Positions 17,847 to 28,336 are shown, counted from the stretch's first letter. The stretch is DNA of 64,000 bases from Dyadobacter fanqingshengii (GCF_023822005.2 NZ_CP098806.1:1426001-1490000); one strand, 5' to 3'. Notes: generated by a model from the letters alone, not told the origin. Numbers and translations: made by a program.

Positions 17847-19622
17847 CTATGAAAGCACCGTCTCATCTTTACGCTCGCCGATTTGCTGGCGCCACATGGC
17901 GTAGTACAAACCTTTTTCATCAAGCAAAGCATGATGGCTGCCGGTTTCGACAATGTTGCCTTTTTCCAAAACGTAAATCCTGTCTGCATGCATAATGGTC
18001 GACAACCGGTGTGCGATCATCACCGTAATGTGCTGACGCTGATCGGTAATGTTGCGGATGGTGTTTGAAATTTCTTCTTCCGTTAATGAATCCAGTGCAG
18101 AAGTAGCTTCATCAAATATGATCAGATGCGGCACGCGCAGCAGCGCACGGGCAATGGATAAACGCTGACGTTCACCACCCGAAAGTTTCAATCCGCCTTC
18201 GCCAATGACTGTGTCGATCCCATTTTCTGCCCGGGACAGCAAATTGTAACAAGCCGCTTTCAGCAGGACATCGTTAATCATTTCATCCGTCGCATCGGGA
18301 TTGACAAAAAGCAGATTTTCTTTGATTGTTCCGGAGAAAAGCTGCGTATCCTGCGTTACAAAGCCTATTTTATTTCTTATTTCATCAAAATCAATGCTGT
18401 TACCATTGATGCCATTGTAATAAACAGCGCCGGTGATCGGATGATAAAGGCCTACAAGCAATTTTACCAATGTGGTTTTCCCGGAACCGGATGGCCCCAC
18501 AAATGCGATCGTTTCACCTCTCTTAACATCAAAAGAAATGTCTTCCAGCGCTGGCCTGTTCGCAGATTGATGCTGAAAAAGGACATGGTCAAATCGCAGC
18601 TCTTCAATTTCCGTAATCACTTCCGGATTTGCCGGTTTGTGTTCCACAGGCCTTGCCAGTAACGTTTGCAGGTTGTTCAGCGACGCTTCGGCTTCGCGGT
18701 AGGAGAGGATCACATTACCCAGTTCCTGCAACGGCCCGAAAATGAAGAAGGAATAAAACTGCATCATCATCATCTGACCCACTGTAATCCGGTCTTTGAA
18801 CACAAAAAACAGCAGTGCGAACATGATACATTGTTGAAGGAAATTCACGAACGTGCCTTGTATAAAGCTGATAGATCGAATGCTTTTGACCTTTCTGAGT
18901 TCCAGTTTGAGGATTTTGAATGTTGTTGTGTTCAGGCGGCTGATTTCCTGCTGGGTTAACCCGAGACTTTTTACGAGCTCAATGTTCCGCAGGGATTCGG
19001 TGGTTGAACCCGCCAGCGCGGTGGTTTCTTTAACGATGTTCTTTTGAATAACCTTAATTTTCCGGCTCAGAACACTCGTCAGAATAGCCAAAACCACAGA
19101 CCCAACCAGATAAATAAGCGGCAGTGAGGGGCTGAGCTTAAATGCGACAATGACGACGAAAACGATCCCTACCAATGTAGCAAAGAGCACATTAACGAAA
19201 CTGGTAATGAACTTTTCACAATCGGCCCTGACCTTTTGCAGCACCGAAAGCGTTTCCCCGCTGCGCTGATCTTCAAAATCCTGAAAAGGCAGCCGCAATG
19301 CATGGCGTAACCCATCCGTGTAAAGGCTCGCACCGAATTTCTGGATCACGACATTGACCACATAATCCTGAAATGCCTTGGCAATGCGTGAGACCATGGC
19401 CACGCCGATGATCATGAGCAATCCCATCAGGACGCCTTTGTAAAATGCATCGTCCAGGCCATTATCGCGGTAATATTGGGCTTTGTTGGCGTAAGGGTCG
19501 ATCAGGTAATTGCCGAGAATGTAAGGGTTCAGGAGAGAAAATACCTGATTGATTGCGGCCAGTACAAGCGCCAGAAAAATAAGGGCTTTGTACCGGCTAA
19601 GGTATTGTATTAATAATTTCAT
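17847..19622 (-). CDS. ABC exporter, fused permease and ATPase (MsbA/lipid-type)
   Basis: A 591-residue half-transporter. The first ~320 residues are a six-helix type IV exporter transmembrane domain with hydrophobic spans near 11-35, 62-85, 140-165, 168-188, 255-275 and 283-305. The nucleotide-binding domain has Walker A GPSGSGKT (376-383), Q-loop FVTQDTQLF (421-429), signature LSGGE (480-484), Walker B LIIFDEA (500-506) and H-loop IAHR. It works as a homodimer in the inner membrane; lipid, peptide or drug export are all possible. No dedicated partner is adjacent, and the neighbouring tRNA has its own promoter. Confidence 0.92.
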   Translation of the reverse strand: MKLLIQYLSRYKALIFLALVLAAINQVFSLLNPYILGNYLIDPYANKAQYYRDNGLDDAFYKGVLMGLLMIIGVAMVSRIAKAFQDYVVNVVIQKFGASLYTDGLRHALRLPFQDFEDQRSGETLSVLQKVRADCEKFITSFVNVLFATLVGIVFVVIVAFKLSPSLPLIYLVGSVVLAILTSVLSRKIKVIQKNIVKETTALAGSTTESLRNIELVKSLGLTQQEISRLNTTTFKILKLELRKVKSIRSISFIQGTFVNFLQQCIMFALLFFVFKDRITVGQMMMMQFYSFFIFGPLQELGNVILSYREAEASLNNLQTLLARPVEHKPANPEVITEIEELRFDHVLFQHQSANRPALEDISFDVKRGETIAFVGPSGSGKTTLVKLLVGLYHPITGAVYYNGINGNSIDFDEIRNKIGFVTQDTQLFSGTIKENLLFVNPDATDEMINDVLLKAACYNLLSRAENGIDTVIGEGGLKLSGGERQRLSIARALLRVPHLIIFDEATSALDSLTEEEISNTIRNITDQRQHITVMIAHRLSTIMHADRIYVLEKGNIVETGSHHALLDEKGLYYAMWRQQIGERKDETVLS

Positions 19623-19750
19623 GGTGAATAAGAGGCGAATCAGCGTTTGACTATAAATGCAAACCGAAAATTTGAGAATTTAATTCTCGTTAGACGCCAA
19701 AGGTTGCAGCATGAGCAACAAAAAAGACATCCGCAGGGATGTCTGAACTT

Positions 19751-19827
19751 TGGTAGCGGGGAGCAGGATCGAACTGCCGACCTTAGGGTTATGAATCCTA
19801 CGCTCTAACCATCTGAGCTACCCCGCC
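19751..19827 (-). tRNA. tRNA-Met (anticodon CAT)
   Basis: On the minus strand the sequence folds as a complete cloverleaf: acceptor stem GGCGGGG/CCCCGCT with an encoded CCA end (19751-19753), D-arm 'GCTCAGATGGTTAGAGC', anticodon loop TTCATAA, variable loop, and T-arm GGCAGTTCGATCCTGCT. One A-C mismatch closes the anticodon loop. The CAT anticodon could also be decoded as tRNA-Ile2 after lysidine modification, which sequence alone cannot exclude, and the G-rich acceptor end is not the mismatched type of initiator tRNA. Confidence 0.93.
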
Positions 19828-19841
19828 GTGTTATTGTGGTG

Positions 19842-19872
19842 CAAAAGTATGTTAAATAAAATTAAACTCCAA
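19842..19872 (-). promoter_or_regulatory. tRNA-Met promoter, Bacteroidota -33/-7 type
   Basis: Read on the minus strand, TTG (19870-19872) is followed after 20 bases by TACTTTTG (19842-19849), an exact match to the TAnnTTTG -7 element with the -33 TTG at normal spacing. It lies 15 bases upstream of the mature tRNA 5' end. Confidence 0.75.
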
Positions 19873-20028
19873 CCAGTTTTTCCAATTTTAAGGCTAAATT
19901 TCCGTTACGGTAAAAGAGCAAAAATTAACTTTGATGACATTTATTGTCGAATTATGCTATATTACAACTTTTAAAATCAGCATATAAGGCGGTACTGTTG
20001 TGGTTAACCCTTTTTAATTTTAGTTCGT

Positions 20029-20421
20029 ATGGAAAAATATAAATTTGTTACTGAATTTGAATTGCGCTCCTCACCAAAAGTACTCTTTCCATATATATCG
20101 ACGCCTTCGGGACTGGAACAATGGTTTGCCGAAAAAGTCACTGTACTGCCAGATCACCGCTTCGATTTCCAGTGGGACGGTGACAGCCACATTGCCAGAC
20201 AAACGGGTTTAAGGATAAATAAGGCGGTGCGATTTGATTTTGAAAACACGAGTGATGACAACCTTGACAATAACCATGTGGAACTTAAACTTGAAGTAAG
20301 CGAGTTAACCCAGACGACATTCCTGCGCGTGACAGATTACTCTGCAAACCGCGATGAACGTGAGCTTGCTTCCTTATGGGATGGTTTCATTGATAATTTA
20401 AAAGATATAGTAGGAAGTTGA
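20029..20421 (+). CDS. START-like (SRPBCC) domain protein
   Basis: A 130-residue protein opening 'FVTEFELRSSPKVLFPYISTPSGLEQWFAEKV', the N-terminal strand and helix of the SRPBCC/START-like helix-grip fold, and ending with the long C-terminal helix 'ASLWDGFIDNLKDIV'. No signal peptide. These proteins bind hydrophobic ligands in a cavity; the ligand is unknown. Its TGA overlaps the ATG of the LptF/G-type permease by one base, and it may be functionally linked to it in envelope lipid handling. Confidence 0.8.
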   Translation: MEKYKFVTEFELRSSPKVLFPYISTPSGLEQWFAEKVTVLPDHRFDFQWDGDSHIARQTGLRINKAVRFDFENTSDDNLDNNHVELKLEVSELTQTTFLRVTDYSANRDERELASLWDGFIDNLKDIVGS

Positions 20422-21920
20422 TGAAAAAGCTTGATAAGCTTATTTTAATGTCCTTTTGGGGGCCATTTGTGATAACAATGTCCGTCGTGGTCTTCGTTTT
20501 TCTGATGCGGATCATGATTTTTTATATCGATGATTTCGTCTCGAAAGATCTCGGAATCACGGACTATGCGCAATTATTCTTCTTTTTTAGCCTCATAACG
20601 GTTCCTACTGCACTTCCGCTGGCGATGTTGCTTTCGTCGCTGATGGCATTTGGAAACCTCGGGGAATTTTTTGAGCTCACGGCTATTAAAAGCGCTGGGA
20701 TATCGGTCGTGCGGGCTATGGCGCCGCTTTTTATCGTTGCCGTAGCAGTCAGTGTGTTTTCCTTTTATTTCAATGACCGGGTTTCTCCCTGGGCTAACTT
20801 AAAGGGTTACAGCCTTTTATATGACATTAAAACAACGAAGGCCACATTAAAGATTAAAGAAGGGATTTTCTATAACGATTTGCCGGGATTCAGCATTAAG
20901 GTGGATAAGAAGGAAGAGAATGGCAAGCTGAAAGGAATGGTGATCTACAAGCATAGCAACCGTTCCTATGAAGTGGGCAACACCGAGATCATCCTGGCTG
21001 ATTCTGGCCGGATGTATTCAATTAATGATAATCGTTACCTGGTCATCGAGCTTTACAATGGCACGCGTTACACGGATGAGGTGAGTTCAGGCGGCGCAAG
21101 GCCTGCGTATATCTCTTCACCGATAGGCGGAAGCAGTGCTCCTAATTATTCCAATTTCAGCCGTAACTCATTCAAGCATTTCCGCTTAACCGAAAGCCTT
21201 TCATCCTTTGGTATGAAGAGGACCGATGAAGGACAATTCAAATACCATGAGTTCATGAAGAACATCAGTGACCTGACTTCGACGGCGGATTCACTGCGCA
21301 ATTCCTACAACGAAACGCGGAAGAATCTGGTGGCCGGAAGTCAGCAATATTATTCTTACAATTATCGGGAAGGGACCGATAAAACATTGAAAAAGGGTCC
21401 CTGGATTGATTCTTTGCTGGTTAAGCCGGTTTCGGACAGTTTGAGAAAAGAGATCCTGATGAATACCAAGAGCGCTGCCAACAGCATGCTTAGTTATACC
21501 AAATCACAGAAGGATTATTTGCAGACAAAGTTGAAGGATGCAAACAAGTATGAATTGGAAAAACACCATAAATATACCAATGCATTGTCGTGCCTGATCA
21601 TGTTCCTGATCGGTGCACCGCTGGGTGCGATCATTAAAAAAGGCGGCTTTGGGGTGCCTGTACTGGTGTCGATTATTTTCTTTATCCTGCTATATGTTCT
21701 CACAAACCAGGGTGATAAATGGGTGAAGGAAGGCTTACTCATTGTGCCCGTGGGAGCATGGATGGCCAATACAGTTTTGTTTTTGACCGGATTGTATTTC
21801 ATCGACCGGGCCAGAAGCGACTCACGGTTATTTGAAAAAGACGTCTACATCATGCTGATTAAAAGAATAAAAGAAAAGTGGGCAAGTAGATTTGGAAAAA
21901 CCCAGCTTATTCAATCATAG
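20421..21920 (+). CDS. LptF/LptG-family lipopolysaccharide transport permease
   Basis: A 499-residue YjgP/YjgQ-family inner-membrane protein. Three N-terminal transmembrane spans ('FWGPFVITMSVVVFVFLMRIMIF' region, 'YAQLFFFFSLITVPTALPLAMLLSSLMAFG', 'MAPLFIVAVAVSVFSFYFNDRVSPWAN') precede a large periplasmic beta-jellyroll-type domain (about 125-375) and three C-terminal spans from 'TNALSCLIMFLIGAPLGAIIKKGGFG'. With LptB and its partner permease it would pull lipopolysaccharide from the inner membrane. LptF versus LptG cannot be decided by eye. The ATG at 20421 shares one base with the preceding stop; the alternative TTG three bases earlier is less likely. Confidence 0.9.
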   Translation: MKKLDKLILMSFWGPFVITMSVVVFVFLMRIMIFYIDDFVSKDLGITDYAQLFFFFSLITVPTALPLAMLLSSLMAFGNLGEFFELTAIKSAGISVVRAMAPLFIVAVAVSVFSFYFNDRVSPWANLKGYSLLYDIKTTKATLKIKEGIFYNDLPGFSIKVDKKEENGKLKGMVIYKHSNRSYEVGNTEIILADSGRMYSINDNRYLVIELYNGTRYTDEVSSGGARPAYISSPIGGSSAPNYSNFSRNSFKHFRLTESLSSFGMKRTDEGQFKYHEFMKNISDLTSTADSLRNSYNETRKNLVAGSQQYYSYNYREGTDKTLKKGPWIDSLLVKPVSDSLRKEILMNTKSAANSMLSYTKSQKDYLQTKLKDANKYELEKHHKYTNALSCLIMFLIGAPLGAIIKKGGFGVPVLVSIIFFILLYVLTNQGDKWVKEGLLIVPVGAWMANTVLFLTGLYFIDRARSDSRLFEKDVYIMLIKRIKEKWASRFGKTQLIQS

Positions 21921-21954
21921 TAAAATTACATTTTTTAATTCGGGTCAAAAACCG

Positions 21955-21962
21955 TAATTTTG
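21955..21962 (+). promoter_or_regulatory. rpsO promoter -7 element
   Basis: TAATTTTG (21955-21962) exactly matches the Bacteroidota TAnnTTTG -7 consensus and is placed about 60 bases ahead of the S15 start codon. No clear TTG -33 box is present at standard spacing upstream. Confidence 0.5.
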
Positions 21963-22023
21963 CGTCCTTATTTACGGCAGGGTGCTGTAAAAAGTTGAAA
22001 ATAATTAATCTGTTGTTACAATT

Positions 22024-22299
22024 ATGTATTTAACCGCGGAAAAGAAGGCTGAGATCTTCGAATCAAAAGGTTTTAAGAAAGAAGGCGGAGACACTGGATC
22101 TGCTGAATCACAAATTGCTTTATTTACGTATCGTATCAACTATTTGAACGAGCACTTAAAAACGCACAAGAAAGATAACGATACAAGACTTGGTCTACTC
22201 AAAATGGTAGGAAAGCGCCGTAGATTGTTGGATTATCTGTTCAAAAAAGATATTAACCGCTACCGTGCGATTATTGCCGAATTGAACATACGTAAGTAA
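22024..22299 (+). CDS. rpsO: 30S ribosomal protein S15
   Basis: A 91-residue protein with the S15 signature '[50 protein letters not shown]'; it binds 16S rRNA helices 20-22 in the 30S platform. The length is two residues over the usual 89. It is followed by a terminator hairpin and then pnp, the conserved rpsO-pnp order. Confidence 0.98.
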   Translation: MYLTAEKKAEIFESKGFKKEGGDTGSAESQIALFTYRINYLNEHLKTHKKDNDTRLGLLKMVGKRRRLLDYLFKKDINRYRAIIAELNIRK

Positions 22300-22303
22300 T
22301 TTG

Positions 22304-22346
22304 AAAATCAGGGAACTTCATCAAGATGAAAGTTCCCTGATTTTTT
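22304..22346 (+). terminator. rpsO terminator
   Basis: An extended hairpin AATCAGGGAACTTCATC / GATGAAAGTTCCCTGATT with one bulged base and a loop of about three bases is followed by six T. It lies five bases past the S15 stop codon and 64 bases before the pnp start, so pnp must be transcribed by read-through or from its own promoter. Confidence 0.85.
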
Positions 22347-22409
22347 GCGGAATTAACAAACATTTGGAACGTCAGGATGGCGTTTCGCAGCTACAAAAAA
22401 CATCTTTTT

Positions 22410-24548
22410 ATGCTCTTTAATATAGTTACGAAGACTATACCCTTACCAGACGGCAGGGAAATCACCATTGAAACAGGAAAATTAGCAAAGCAAGCCGACG
22501 GTTCGGTTGTAGTTCGTTTGGGTAACACCATGTTACTTGCGACAGTTGTAGCTAATAAAGATATTAAAGAAGGTCTTGACTTCTTGCCATTATCGGTTGA
22601 CTATCAAGAAAAATTTGCTTCTGCCGGGCGTATTCCAGGCAGCTTCCAACGTCGTGAAGGCAGGCTTTCGGATCCGGAAGTTTTGATAAGCCGCCTGGTG
22701 GACCGCGTTTTGCGTCCATTGTTCCCGGATGATTACCACGCAGAAGTTCAGGTAAACATATTGCTGATGTCGGCTGATGCAACTGCATTGCCTGATGCAT
22801 TGGCAGCTTTGGCCGCTTCTGCTGCACTTGCAGCTTCTGATATTCCTTTCGGCGGACCCGTTTCAGAAGTTCGTGTTGCTAAAATCGATGGCCAGTATGT
22901 CGTTAACCCAGGTTCAGCGGATCTGGAACGTGCTACATTGGAATTGATGGTAGGCGCGACTTACGATGACATCGCGATGGTGGAAGGTGAAATGAGCGAA
23001 GTTTCCGAAGAAGAAGTTGTGGAAGCTTTGAAGGTTGCACATGAAGTCATTAAGAAGCAATGCCTTGCTTTGAAAGAATTTGAAGCGGCGGTTGGCAAAA
23101 CAGAAAAGAGAGAATATGTAGGCGATGCAGCTGACGAGGCGCTTGAAGCACGTTTGAGAGCATTTGCTTATGACAAAATATATGCGGTAACGCAATTGGG
23201 TTCTACCAACAAAACGGTTAGAAAAGACGGTTTCAAGGCAGTTTGGGAAGAATTTACGGCTTCTATTCCGGAAGACGAAGAAGGATTCGACAAAGGACTG
23301 GCGAAACGTTATTTCAATGACCTTGTATGGGAGGCATCACGTCGCCTTGTTTTGGACGAAAGGATTCGTCTGGATGGCCGTAAACTGGATGAAGTTCGTC
23401 CTATCGCTTCCGAAGTTGACTTTTTGCCAAATGCACACGGTTCTGCTTTGTTTACAAGAGGAGAAACGCAGTCTTTGACAACGGTTACTTTGGGTACAAA
23501 AAATGACGAGCAGATTGTTGATACGCCGATGAAATACGGTTACAGCAAATTCATGCTGCATTACAACTTCCCGGGATTTTCAACAGGTGAAGTAAAACCA
23601 AACCGTGGTCCTGGCCGTCGTGAGGTTGGACATGGTAACCTGGCTTTACGTGCATTGAAGAAAGTATTGCCCGTAGCTGAGGATAATCCTTACACAATCC
23701 GTATCGTTTCCGACATTCTTGAATCAAATGGCTCGTCTTCTATGGCAACTGTTTGCGCAGGATCACTCGCATTGATGGATTCAGGTTTGAAAATCAAAGC
23801 ACCTGTTTCAGGAATTGCAATGGGATTGATCTCGGATGAAAAAACCGGCAAGTATGCGGTTCTTTCGGACATTTTGGGTGATGAAGATCACTTGGGAGAT
23901 ATGGACTTCAAAGTAACAGGAACTGAAAAAGGGATCACAGCATGCCAGATGGACATGAAAGTGAATGGTCTTTCTTTTGAAGTGCTTACAGAAGCGCTTA
24001 TGCAGGCGAAAGCAGGCAGGTTGCACATTCTGGGTGAAATGAATAAGACGATGACAGAAAGCCGTGCTGATCTTAAACCACATACACCACGCGCTATCGT
24101 TATCAAGATTGACCGTGAAATGATTGGAGCCGTAATCGGGCCTGGTGGCAAGGTTGTTCAGGATATTCAGAAAGAATCTGGTGCTACGGTTTCTATTGAA
24201 GAAAAAGATGGAGCAGGATTTGTAAGTATATTCTCTGCTGACAAGACTTCGATGGATAAAGCGGTTACGCGTATCAAAGGAATCATTCTTGTGCCTGAAA
24301 TCGGAGAGGTTTATTCTGGTAAAGTGAAGTCAATTATGCCATTTGGCGCGTTTGTTGAGTTCTTGCCAGGAAAAGACGGCTTGCTTCACATTTCCGAAAT
24401 TAAGTGGGAACGTCTTGAAAAAATGGACGGAGTTCTTGAAGTGGGAGAGGAAGTTCAGGTTAAATTGGTTGAAATTGATAAGAAGACCGGTAAATACCGC
24501 CTATCCCGTAAAGTGTTGCTGCCGAAGCCAGAGAACAAAAATGATTAA
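22410..24548 (+). CDS. pnp: Polyribonucleotide nucleotidyltransferase (PNPase)
   Basis: A 712-residue phosphorolytic 3'-5' exoribonuclease. It has two RNase PH domains (about 10-225 and 315-535; '[16 protein letters not shown]' carries the catalytic aspartates of the second core), a KH domain with the GxxG loop '[17 protein letters not shown]' and a C-terminal S1 domain ('[33 protein letters not shown]'). The ATG at 22410 gives the standard N-terminus [17 protein letters not shown]; the upstream in-frame ATG at 22377 adds eleven atypical residues. A trimer is expected. Confidence 0.97.
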   Translation: MLFNIVTKTIPLPDGREITIETGKLAKQADGSVVVRLGNTMLLATVVANKDIKEGLDFLPLSVDYQEKFASAGRIPGSFQRREGRLSDPEVLISRLVDRVLRPLFPDDYHAEVQVNILLMSADATALPDALAALAASAALAASDIPFGGPVSEVRVAKIDGQYVVNPGSADLERATLELMVGATYDDIAMVEGEMSEVSEEEVVEALKVAHEVIKKQCLALKEFEAAVGKTEKREYVGDAADEALEARLRAFAYDKIYAVTQLGSTNKTVRKDGFKAVWEEFTASIPEDEEGFDKGLAKRYFNDLVWEASRRLVLDERIRLDGRKLDEVRPIASEVDFLPNAHGSALFTRGETQSLTTVTLGTKNDEQIVDTPMKYGYSKFMLHYNFPGFSTGEVKPNRGPGRREVGHGNLALRALKKVLPVAEDNPYTIRIVSDILESNGSSSMATVCAGSLALMDSGLKIKAPVSGIAMGLISDEKTGKYAVLSDILGDEDHLGDMDFKVTGTEKGITACQMDMKVNGLSFEVLTEALMQAKAGRLHILGEMNKTMTESRADLKPHTPRAIVIKIDREMIGAVIGPGGKVVQDIQKESGATVSIEEKDGAGFVSIFSADKTSMDKAVTRIKGIILVPEIGEVYSGKVKSIMPFGAFVEFLPGKDGLLHISEIKWERLEKMDGVLEVGEEVQVKLVEIDKKTGKYRLSRKVLLPKPENKND

Positions 24549-24612
24549 AATAGTGTTTTTGGTAACAGGGGCAATATTTAATGTCGTTATATATAAAATT
24601 AATAAAAGATAG

Positions 24613-25476
24613 ATGAGACAGCTAAAGATCAGTAAGCAAATTACCAACCGTGAGAGTCAGTCGTTAGACAAGTATTTGCAAGAAATCGGGAAGGTGGATT
24701 TGTTGACGCCGGACGAGGAAGTGACGTTAGCTCAGAAAATTAGGGATGGTGATCAGCTTGCATTGGAAAGACTTACCAAAGCAAATCTTCGCTTTGTTGT
24801 GTCTGTGGCCAAGCAATATCAGAATCAGGGCTTATCGTTGGGTGACTTGATCAATGAAGGTAACTTGGGTTTGATAAAAGCTGCTCAGCGTTTTGATGAA
24901 ACAAGAGGTTTTAAATTCATTTCTTACGCAGTTTGGTGGATTCGCCAGTCTATCCTGCAGGCACTTGCCGAGCAGTCGAGGATTGTACGTTTACCCCTCA
25001 ACCGTGTAGGTTCTTTAAATAAAATATCAAAGACTTTTTCAGAACTGGAGCAGCGTTTCGAACGTGAACCTTCTCCTGAGGAGTTGGCGGAAGTGCTTGA
25101 AATTTCTTCTTCTGAGGTTGTTGACACCATGAAGATTTCGGGCCGTCACGTTTCCATGGACGCTCCATTCGTTCAAGGCGAGGAAAACAGCCTTCTTGAC
25201 GTATTGGAGAATGATTTGGAAGACAAACCTGATTCCGGTTTGGTGAATGAGTCATTGCGCAAGGAAGTGCAGCGTGCACTTTGCACATTGACACAGCGTG
25301 AAGCAGACGTGATCGCATTGTATTTCGGCTTGAATGGCGAGCATGCTATGACGCTTGAAGAGATCGGTGAGAAGTTTAACCTTACCCGTGAACGCGTTCG
25401 TCAGATCAAAGAAAAAGCGATCAGAAGATTGCGTCACGTATCAAGAAGCAAAGCATTGAAAACATATCTGGGTTAA
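24613..25476 (+). CDS. rpoD: Primary sigma factor RpoD (sigma-70/SigA), short form
   Basis: A 287-residue sigma factor with region 1.2 ('[31 protein letters not shown]', about 17-47), region 2 ('[37 protein letters not shown]' and '[16 protein letters not shown]'), region 3 and region 4 ending with the HTH '[29 protein letters not shown]'. Region 1.1 and the non-conserved insert are absent, as is usual for the Bacteroidota housekeeping sigma, which recognises TTG/TAnnTTTG promoters. It follows pnp by 64 bases and ends before a terminator. Confidence 0.97.
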   Translation: MRQLKISKQITNRESQSLDKYLQEIGKVDLLTPDEEVTLAQKIRDGDQLALERLTKANLRFVVSVAKQYQNQGLSLGDLINEGNLGLIKAAQRFDETRGFKFISYAVWWIRQSILQALAEQSRIVRLPLNRVGSLNKISKTFSELEQRFEREPSPEELAEVLEISSSEVVDTMKISGRHVSMDAPFVQGEENSLLDVLENDLEDKPDSGLVNESLRKEVQRALCTLTQREADVIALYFGLNGEHAMTLEEIGEKFNLTRERVRQIKEKAIRRLRHVSRSKALKTYLG

Positions 25477-25527
25477 TTTGAACGGATGATGTCACAGTTA
25501 AACCAGTATTTGATACAGTATTAATTA

Positions 25528-25555
25528 AATAGCCTCTTAATGAGGCTATTTTTAT
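25528..25555 (+). terminator. rpoD terminator
   Basis: AATAGCCTC - TTAAT - GAGGCTATT followed by TTTA: a perfect 9-bp stem with a 5-base loop. It lies about 50 bases after the rpoD stop and ends 9 bases before the menD start codon, so menD transcription either reads through or starts within this sequence. Confidence 0.85.
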
Positions 25556-25563
25556 TTATAAAT

Positions 25564-27279
25564 ATGGCCATTTTACAACCCTTGGTGGATCTTGCCGCCA
25601 TTTGCTATGCGCAGGGTGTGAGACACGTTGTGGTTTCGCCCGGCTCGCGCAGTGCAGCGCTTACGCTCGCTTTTACACGCTTCGGGCGGTTCACGATTCA
25701 TGTGTGTATGGATGAGCGCTCGGCGGGCTTCATAGGACTCGGAATAGCGCAGCAAACGGGCGTTCCCGTGGTGTTGATCTGCACGTCTGGGAGTGCAGTC
25801 TATAATTTCGCTCCGGCGGTTTCTGAGGCGTTTTTCCAGCACATTCCGTTGCTTGTTATTTCCGCTGATCGCCCAAAGGAATGGCTTCATCAATATGACG
25901 GACAAACAATTTACCAGAACGAGATATTTGGCAAGCATATCAAGCGTTCTTTTGAATTTTCCGCGGATTACGGTCATGCAGATGTCAAATGGGCCATTAA
26001 CCGAATGTCCAATGAAGCGGTAACCCTTACTTCTACGGTTCCAATGGGGCCAGTTCATATCAATGTTCCTATCAGGGAGCCATTTTACCCGGCATTGGGA
26101 GAAGAAATGCTTCCTTCGGCTGATCTCAAAATAATAAAACGGCAGCCAGCCGAAATGATTCTCGCACCAGAAGTTTGGAATGCATTATTGGATGAGTTCG
26201 AAGAGTATCCCAAGATTTTAATTGCCGCAGGCCAGAATATGCCGGATCATAAGCTCAGCGAAGTGCTGAATAAGATCTCGGAAGAGTGGGATATACCGGT
26301 CCTCGCAGACAGCATCGGTAATGTATCAGGGGTAAGCATTATTCGAAATCACGACTTGTTTTTGAGCAGTAAAAATGCGGAAGACTTGGTTCCTGATCTG
26401 TTAATCACATTCGGTTTGTCATTCATTTCGAAGGATTTCAAGCAATTTATTAGAAAGAACCCTCCAAAAGCGCATTGGCATATTGGCGAAGATGCATTTT
26501 TAGCCGACCCTACGCAATCTTTAACCAGGACGATCCCGGTTTCTCCTGATTATTTCTTCAAGAATTTATATGAAAAGATTGATTATCAGCTGTTTATCCA
26601 AAATTCTGACCCTGAAACGGATTCATCCTTTTTACGGAAATGGTCCGCAAAGGATTTGATGTCCGCGCAGATAAAGCGCGACTACTGCAATAATCTACCT
26701 AAGTTATCTGATTTAACATCGTTAGATTCGATGTTTAAGTATATTGATCGAGTATTTCAGTTACATGTTGCTAACAGCATGTCTGTCCGGTATATCAATT
26801 TGCTTGACTTGGGAAGTAATGTTCGGAGCGTGTTTTGTAACAGAGGAACGAGTGGAATTGATGGCTGCGTAAGCACAGCAATCGGCGCTGCTTTGGTGAA
26901 TGAAGAAGAGACCTTGCTGGTAGTTGGTGATGTGGCATTCATGTATGACCGGAACGGTTTGCTCATCAACACGCTTCTGCAAAATTTGAAAATCGTGGTC
27001 ATCAATAATGCCGGCGGTAATATTTTCAGGATGATCGACGGACCGTCCGGCCTGCCGGAAATAGAGACTTACTTCGAGACCAGACATGCATTCTCCGCCA
27101 GGCGAACTTGTGAGGATTCAAACATAGCTTATTTCAGCTGCAAAGAATTTGAGGCGTTGGAACATTCCGTCAAAGCATTTCTTGAAAACAAGGGCATTGC
27201 CTTGTTAGAGATTTTTACGGATCCGTACGAAAACGAAACAGTCTGGAAGGAGCTTAGAAAGTTAGGTCGTGAACAGTGA
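25564..27279 (+). CDS. menD: SEPHCHC synthase MenD (menaquinone biosynthesis)
   Basis: A 571-residue thiamine-diphosphate enzyme joining isochorismate and 2-oxoglutarate in menaquinone synthesis. Visible: the N-terminal PYR domain with 'VVSPGSRSAALTLAF' and 'CTSGSAVYNFAPAVSEAF', a middle domain, and the PP domain with the ThDP/metal motif GDVAFMYDRNGLL...NNAGGNIFRMI. The ATG at 25564 gives MAILQPLVDLAA, the family start; an upstream ATG at 25540 lies inside the terminator hairpin. Its stop abuts the stop of the convergent TPR gene with no gap. Confidence 0.95.
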   Translation: MAILQPLVDLAAICYAQGVRHVVVSPGSRSAALTLAFTRFGRFTIHVCMDERSAGFIGLGIAQQTGVPVVLICTSGSAVYNFAPAVSEAFFQHIPLLVISADRPKEWLHQYDGQTIYQNEIFGKHIKRSFEFSADYGHADVKWAINRMSNEAVTLTSTVPMGPVHINVPIREPFYPALGEEMLPSADLKIIKRQPAEMILAPEVWNALLDEFEEYPKILIAAGQNMPDHKLSEVLNKISEEWDIPVLADSIGNVSGVSIIRNHDLFLSSKNAEDLVPDLLITFGLSFISKDFKQFIRKNPPKAHWHIGEDAFLADPTQSLTRTIPVSPDYFFKNLYEKIDYQLFIQNSDPETDSSFLRKWSAKDLMSAQIKRDYCNNLPKLSDLTSLDSMFKYIDRVFQLHVANSMSVRYINLLDLGSNVRSVFCNRGTSGIDGCVSTAIGAALVNEEETLLVVGDVAFMYDRNGLLINTLLQNLKIVVINNAGGNIFRMIDGPSGLPEIETYFETRHAFSARRTCEDSNIAYFSCKEFEALEHSVKAFLENKGIALLEIFTDPYENETVWKELRKLGREQ

Positions 27280-28314
27280 TCACGGGCAATTTTTTGCGGA
27301 TTCAGCAATGGCAATTGAGTCCTTTAATACAATGCCTTGCTTCCAGATTTTACATGCTGCTGTGATATTTTTTTGCTGGAAGTATGCTCCTCCCGCCAGT
27401 CCGAAGAGCATGTCCACCGGCTCGGCAATATCAATTGCTTTTGAGAAGGCTTCGATCGCCTTCTCCGGTTGCCCGGCCTTTTGATAATAAATCCCGAGGT
27501 TCCGAAAGGCATATCCATTTTTTGGCAACTTATCCAGGGATTTCTCGATCAACTCCTTTGCCTGATCAGGTGATCCGGTTTGCAAAAGCACATAACCTTT
27601 GTTGTTGAGCGAGTACGCATCGTCCGGAGTAACCGAAAGCACTTTGTCAAAATAGGAGAGTGCCGACTTCCAGTTCCGCTCTTTTGTCGCAATTAGTCCC
27701 AAATTGTTGAGCGCTTGTGGTTGGGCAGGATTCAATGCAAGTGCATTCTGGAAATCTTCCTTAGCAGATTTAAGGTTTTTCAGCCCGTAGTATATGGCAC
27801 CCCGGTTTACATAAGCTTCCACATTCAATTTTTGTAACTGGATAGAACGGTCATAGTCCGCAAGCGCCAGGGAAGCATTGCCCTCAGCGCCGAGCAGATT
27901 CCCACGGACCAGAAAAAATCGGGCAGAGTCTTTGTAGTCTTTCTCGATCTGCTGTAAATCCTGCTTCGCTTCGCGCAACCTGCCCAAATCAAGCCCGGAT
28001 TCAGCCCTTACGAGGTTTGCCTGTGTGAGTGTCGGGTCAATTTTAATTGCTTCTGTCAAAATCTCATAAGCATCATTTGGCATTCCCATTTTCAATAAAG
28101 TTATTCCTTTATTGAGATAGGCGTCTGAAAAATCTGCATTTTTGGCAATTGCTTCGTCATACAGGCGTAATGCTTCGGCATAGTTCTTTTGATTAAGCGC
28201 CTGGTTGCCTTTTAAGAAAAAGTCAGCTGCATCTTTCTTGTCCTGACTGGAACACGACGAGATAATTAGCGCTAATAATATTAGTATTTTATTTAGTTTA
28301 ATACTGATAACCAT
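27280..28314 (-). CDS. TPR-repeat lipoprotein
   Basis: A 344-residue protein. The start at 28314 gives a lipoprotein signal, KLNKILILLALIISSC, whose cysteine would be acylated; a longer reading from 28368 adds a non-signal leader. The mature part is about eight tetratricopeptide repeats ('GNQALNQKNYAEALRLYDEAI', 'AYLNKGITLLKMGMPNDAYEILTEAI', 'AFRNLGIYYQKAGQPEKAIEAFSKAI' and others), forming a superhelical protein-binding scaffold, probably on the periplasmic side of a membrane. The partner is unknown. It is divergent from the small gene at 28337. Confidence 0.85.
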   Translation of the reverse strand: MVISIKLNKILILLALIISSCSSQDKKDAADFFLKGNQALNQKNYAEALRLYDEAIAKNADFSDAYLNKGITLLKMGMPNDAYEILTEAIKIDPTLTQANLVRAESGLDLGRLREAKQDLQQIEKDYKDSARFFLVRGNLLGAEGNASLALADYDRSIQLQKLNVEAYVNRGAIYYGLKNLKSAKEDFQNALALNPAQPQALNNLGLIATKERNWKSALSYFDKVLSVTPDDAYSLNNKGYVLLQTGSPDQAKELIEKSLDKLPKNGYAFRNLGIYYQKAGQPEKAIEAFSKAIDIAEPVDMLFGLAGGAYFQQKNITAACKIWKQGIVLKDSIAIAESAKNCP

Positions 28315-28336
28315 ACAGTTGCAATAATTTAATACA

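Noticed and set aside
22377..22409. Upstream ATG for pnp
   Set aside because: It adds eleven residues not typical of PNPase; MLFNIVTK at 22410 is the usual start.
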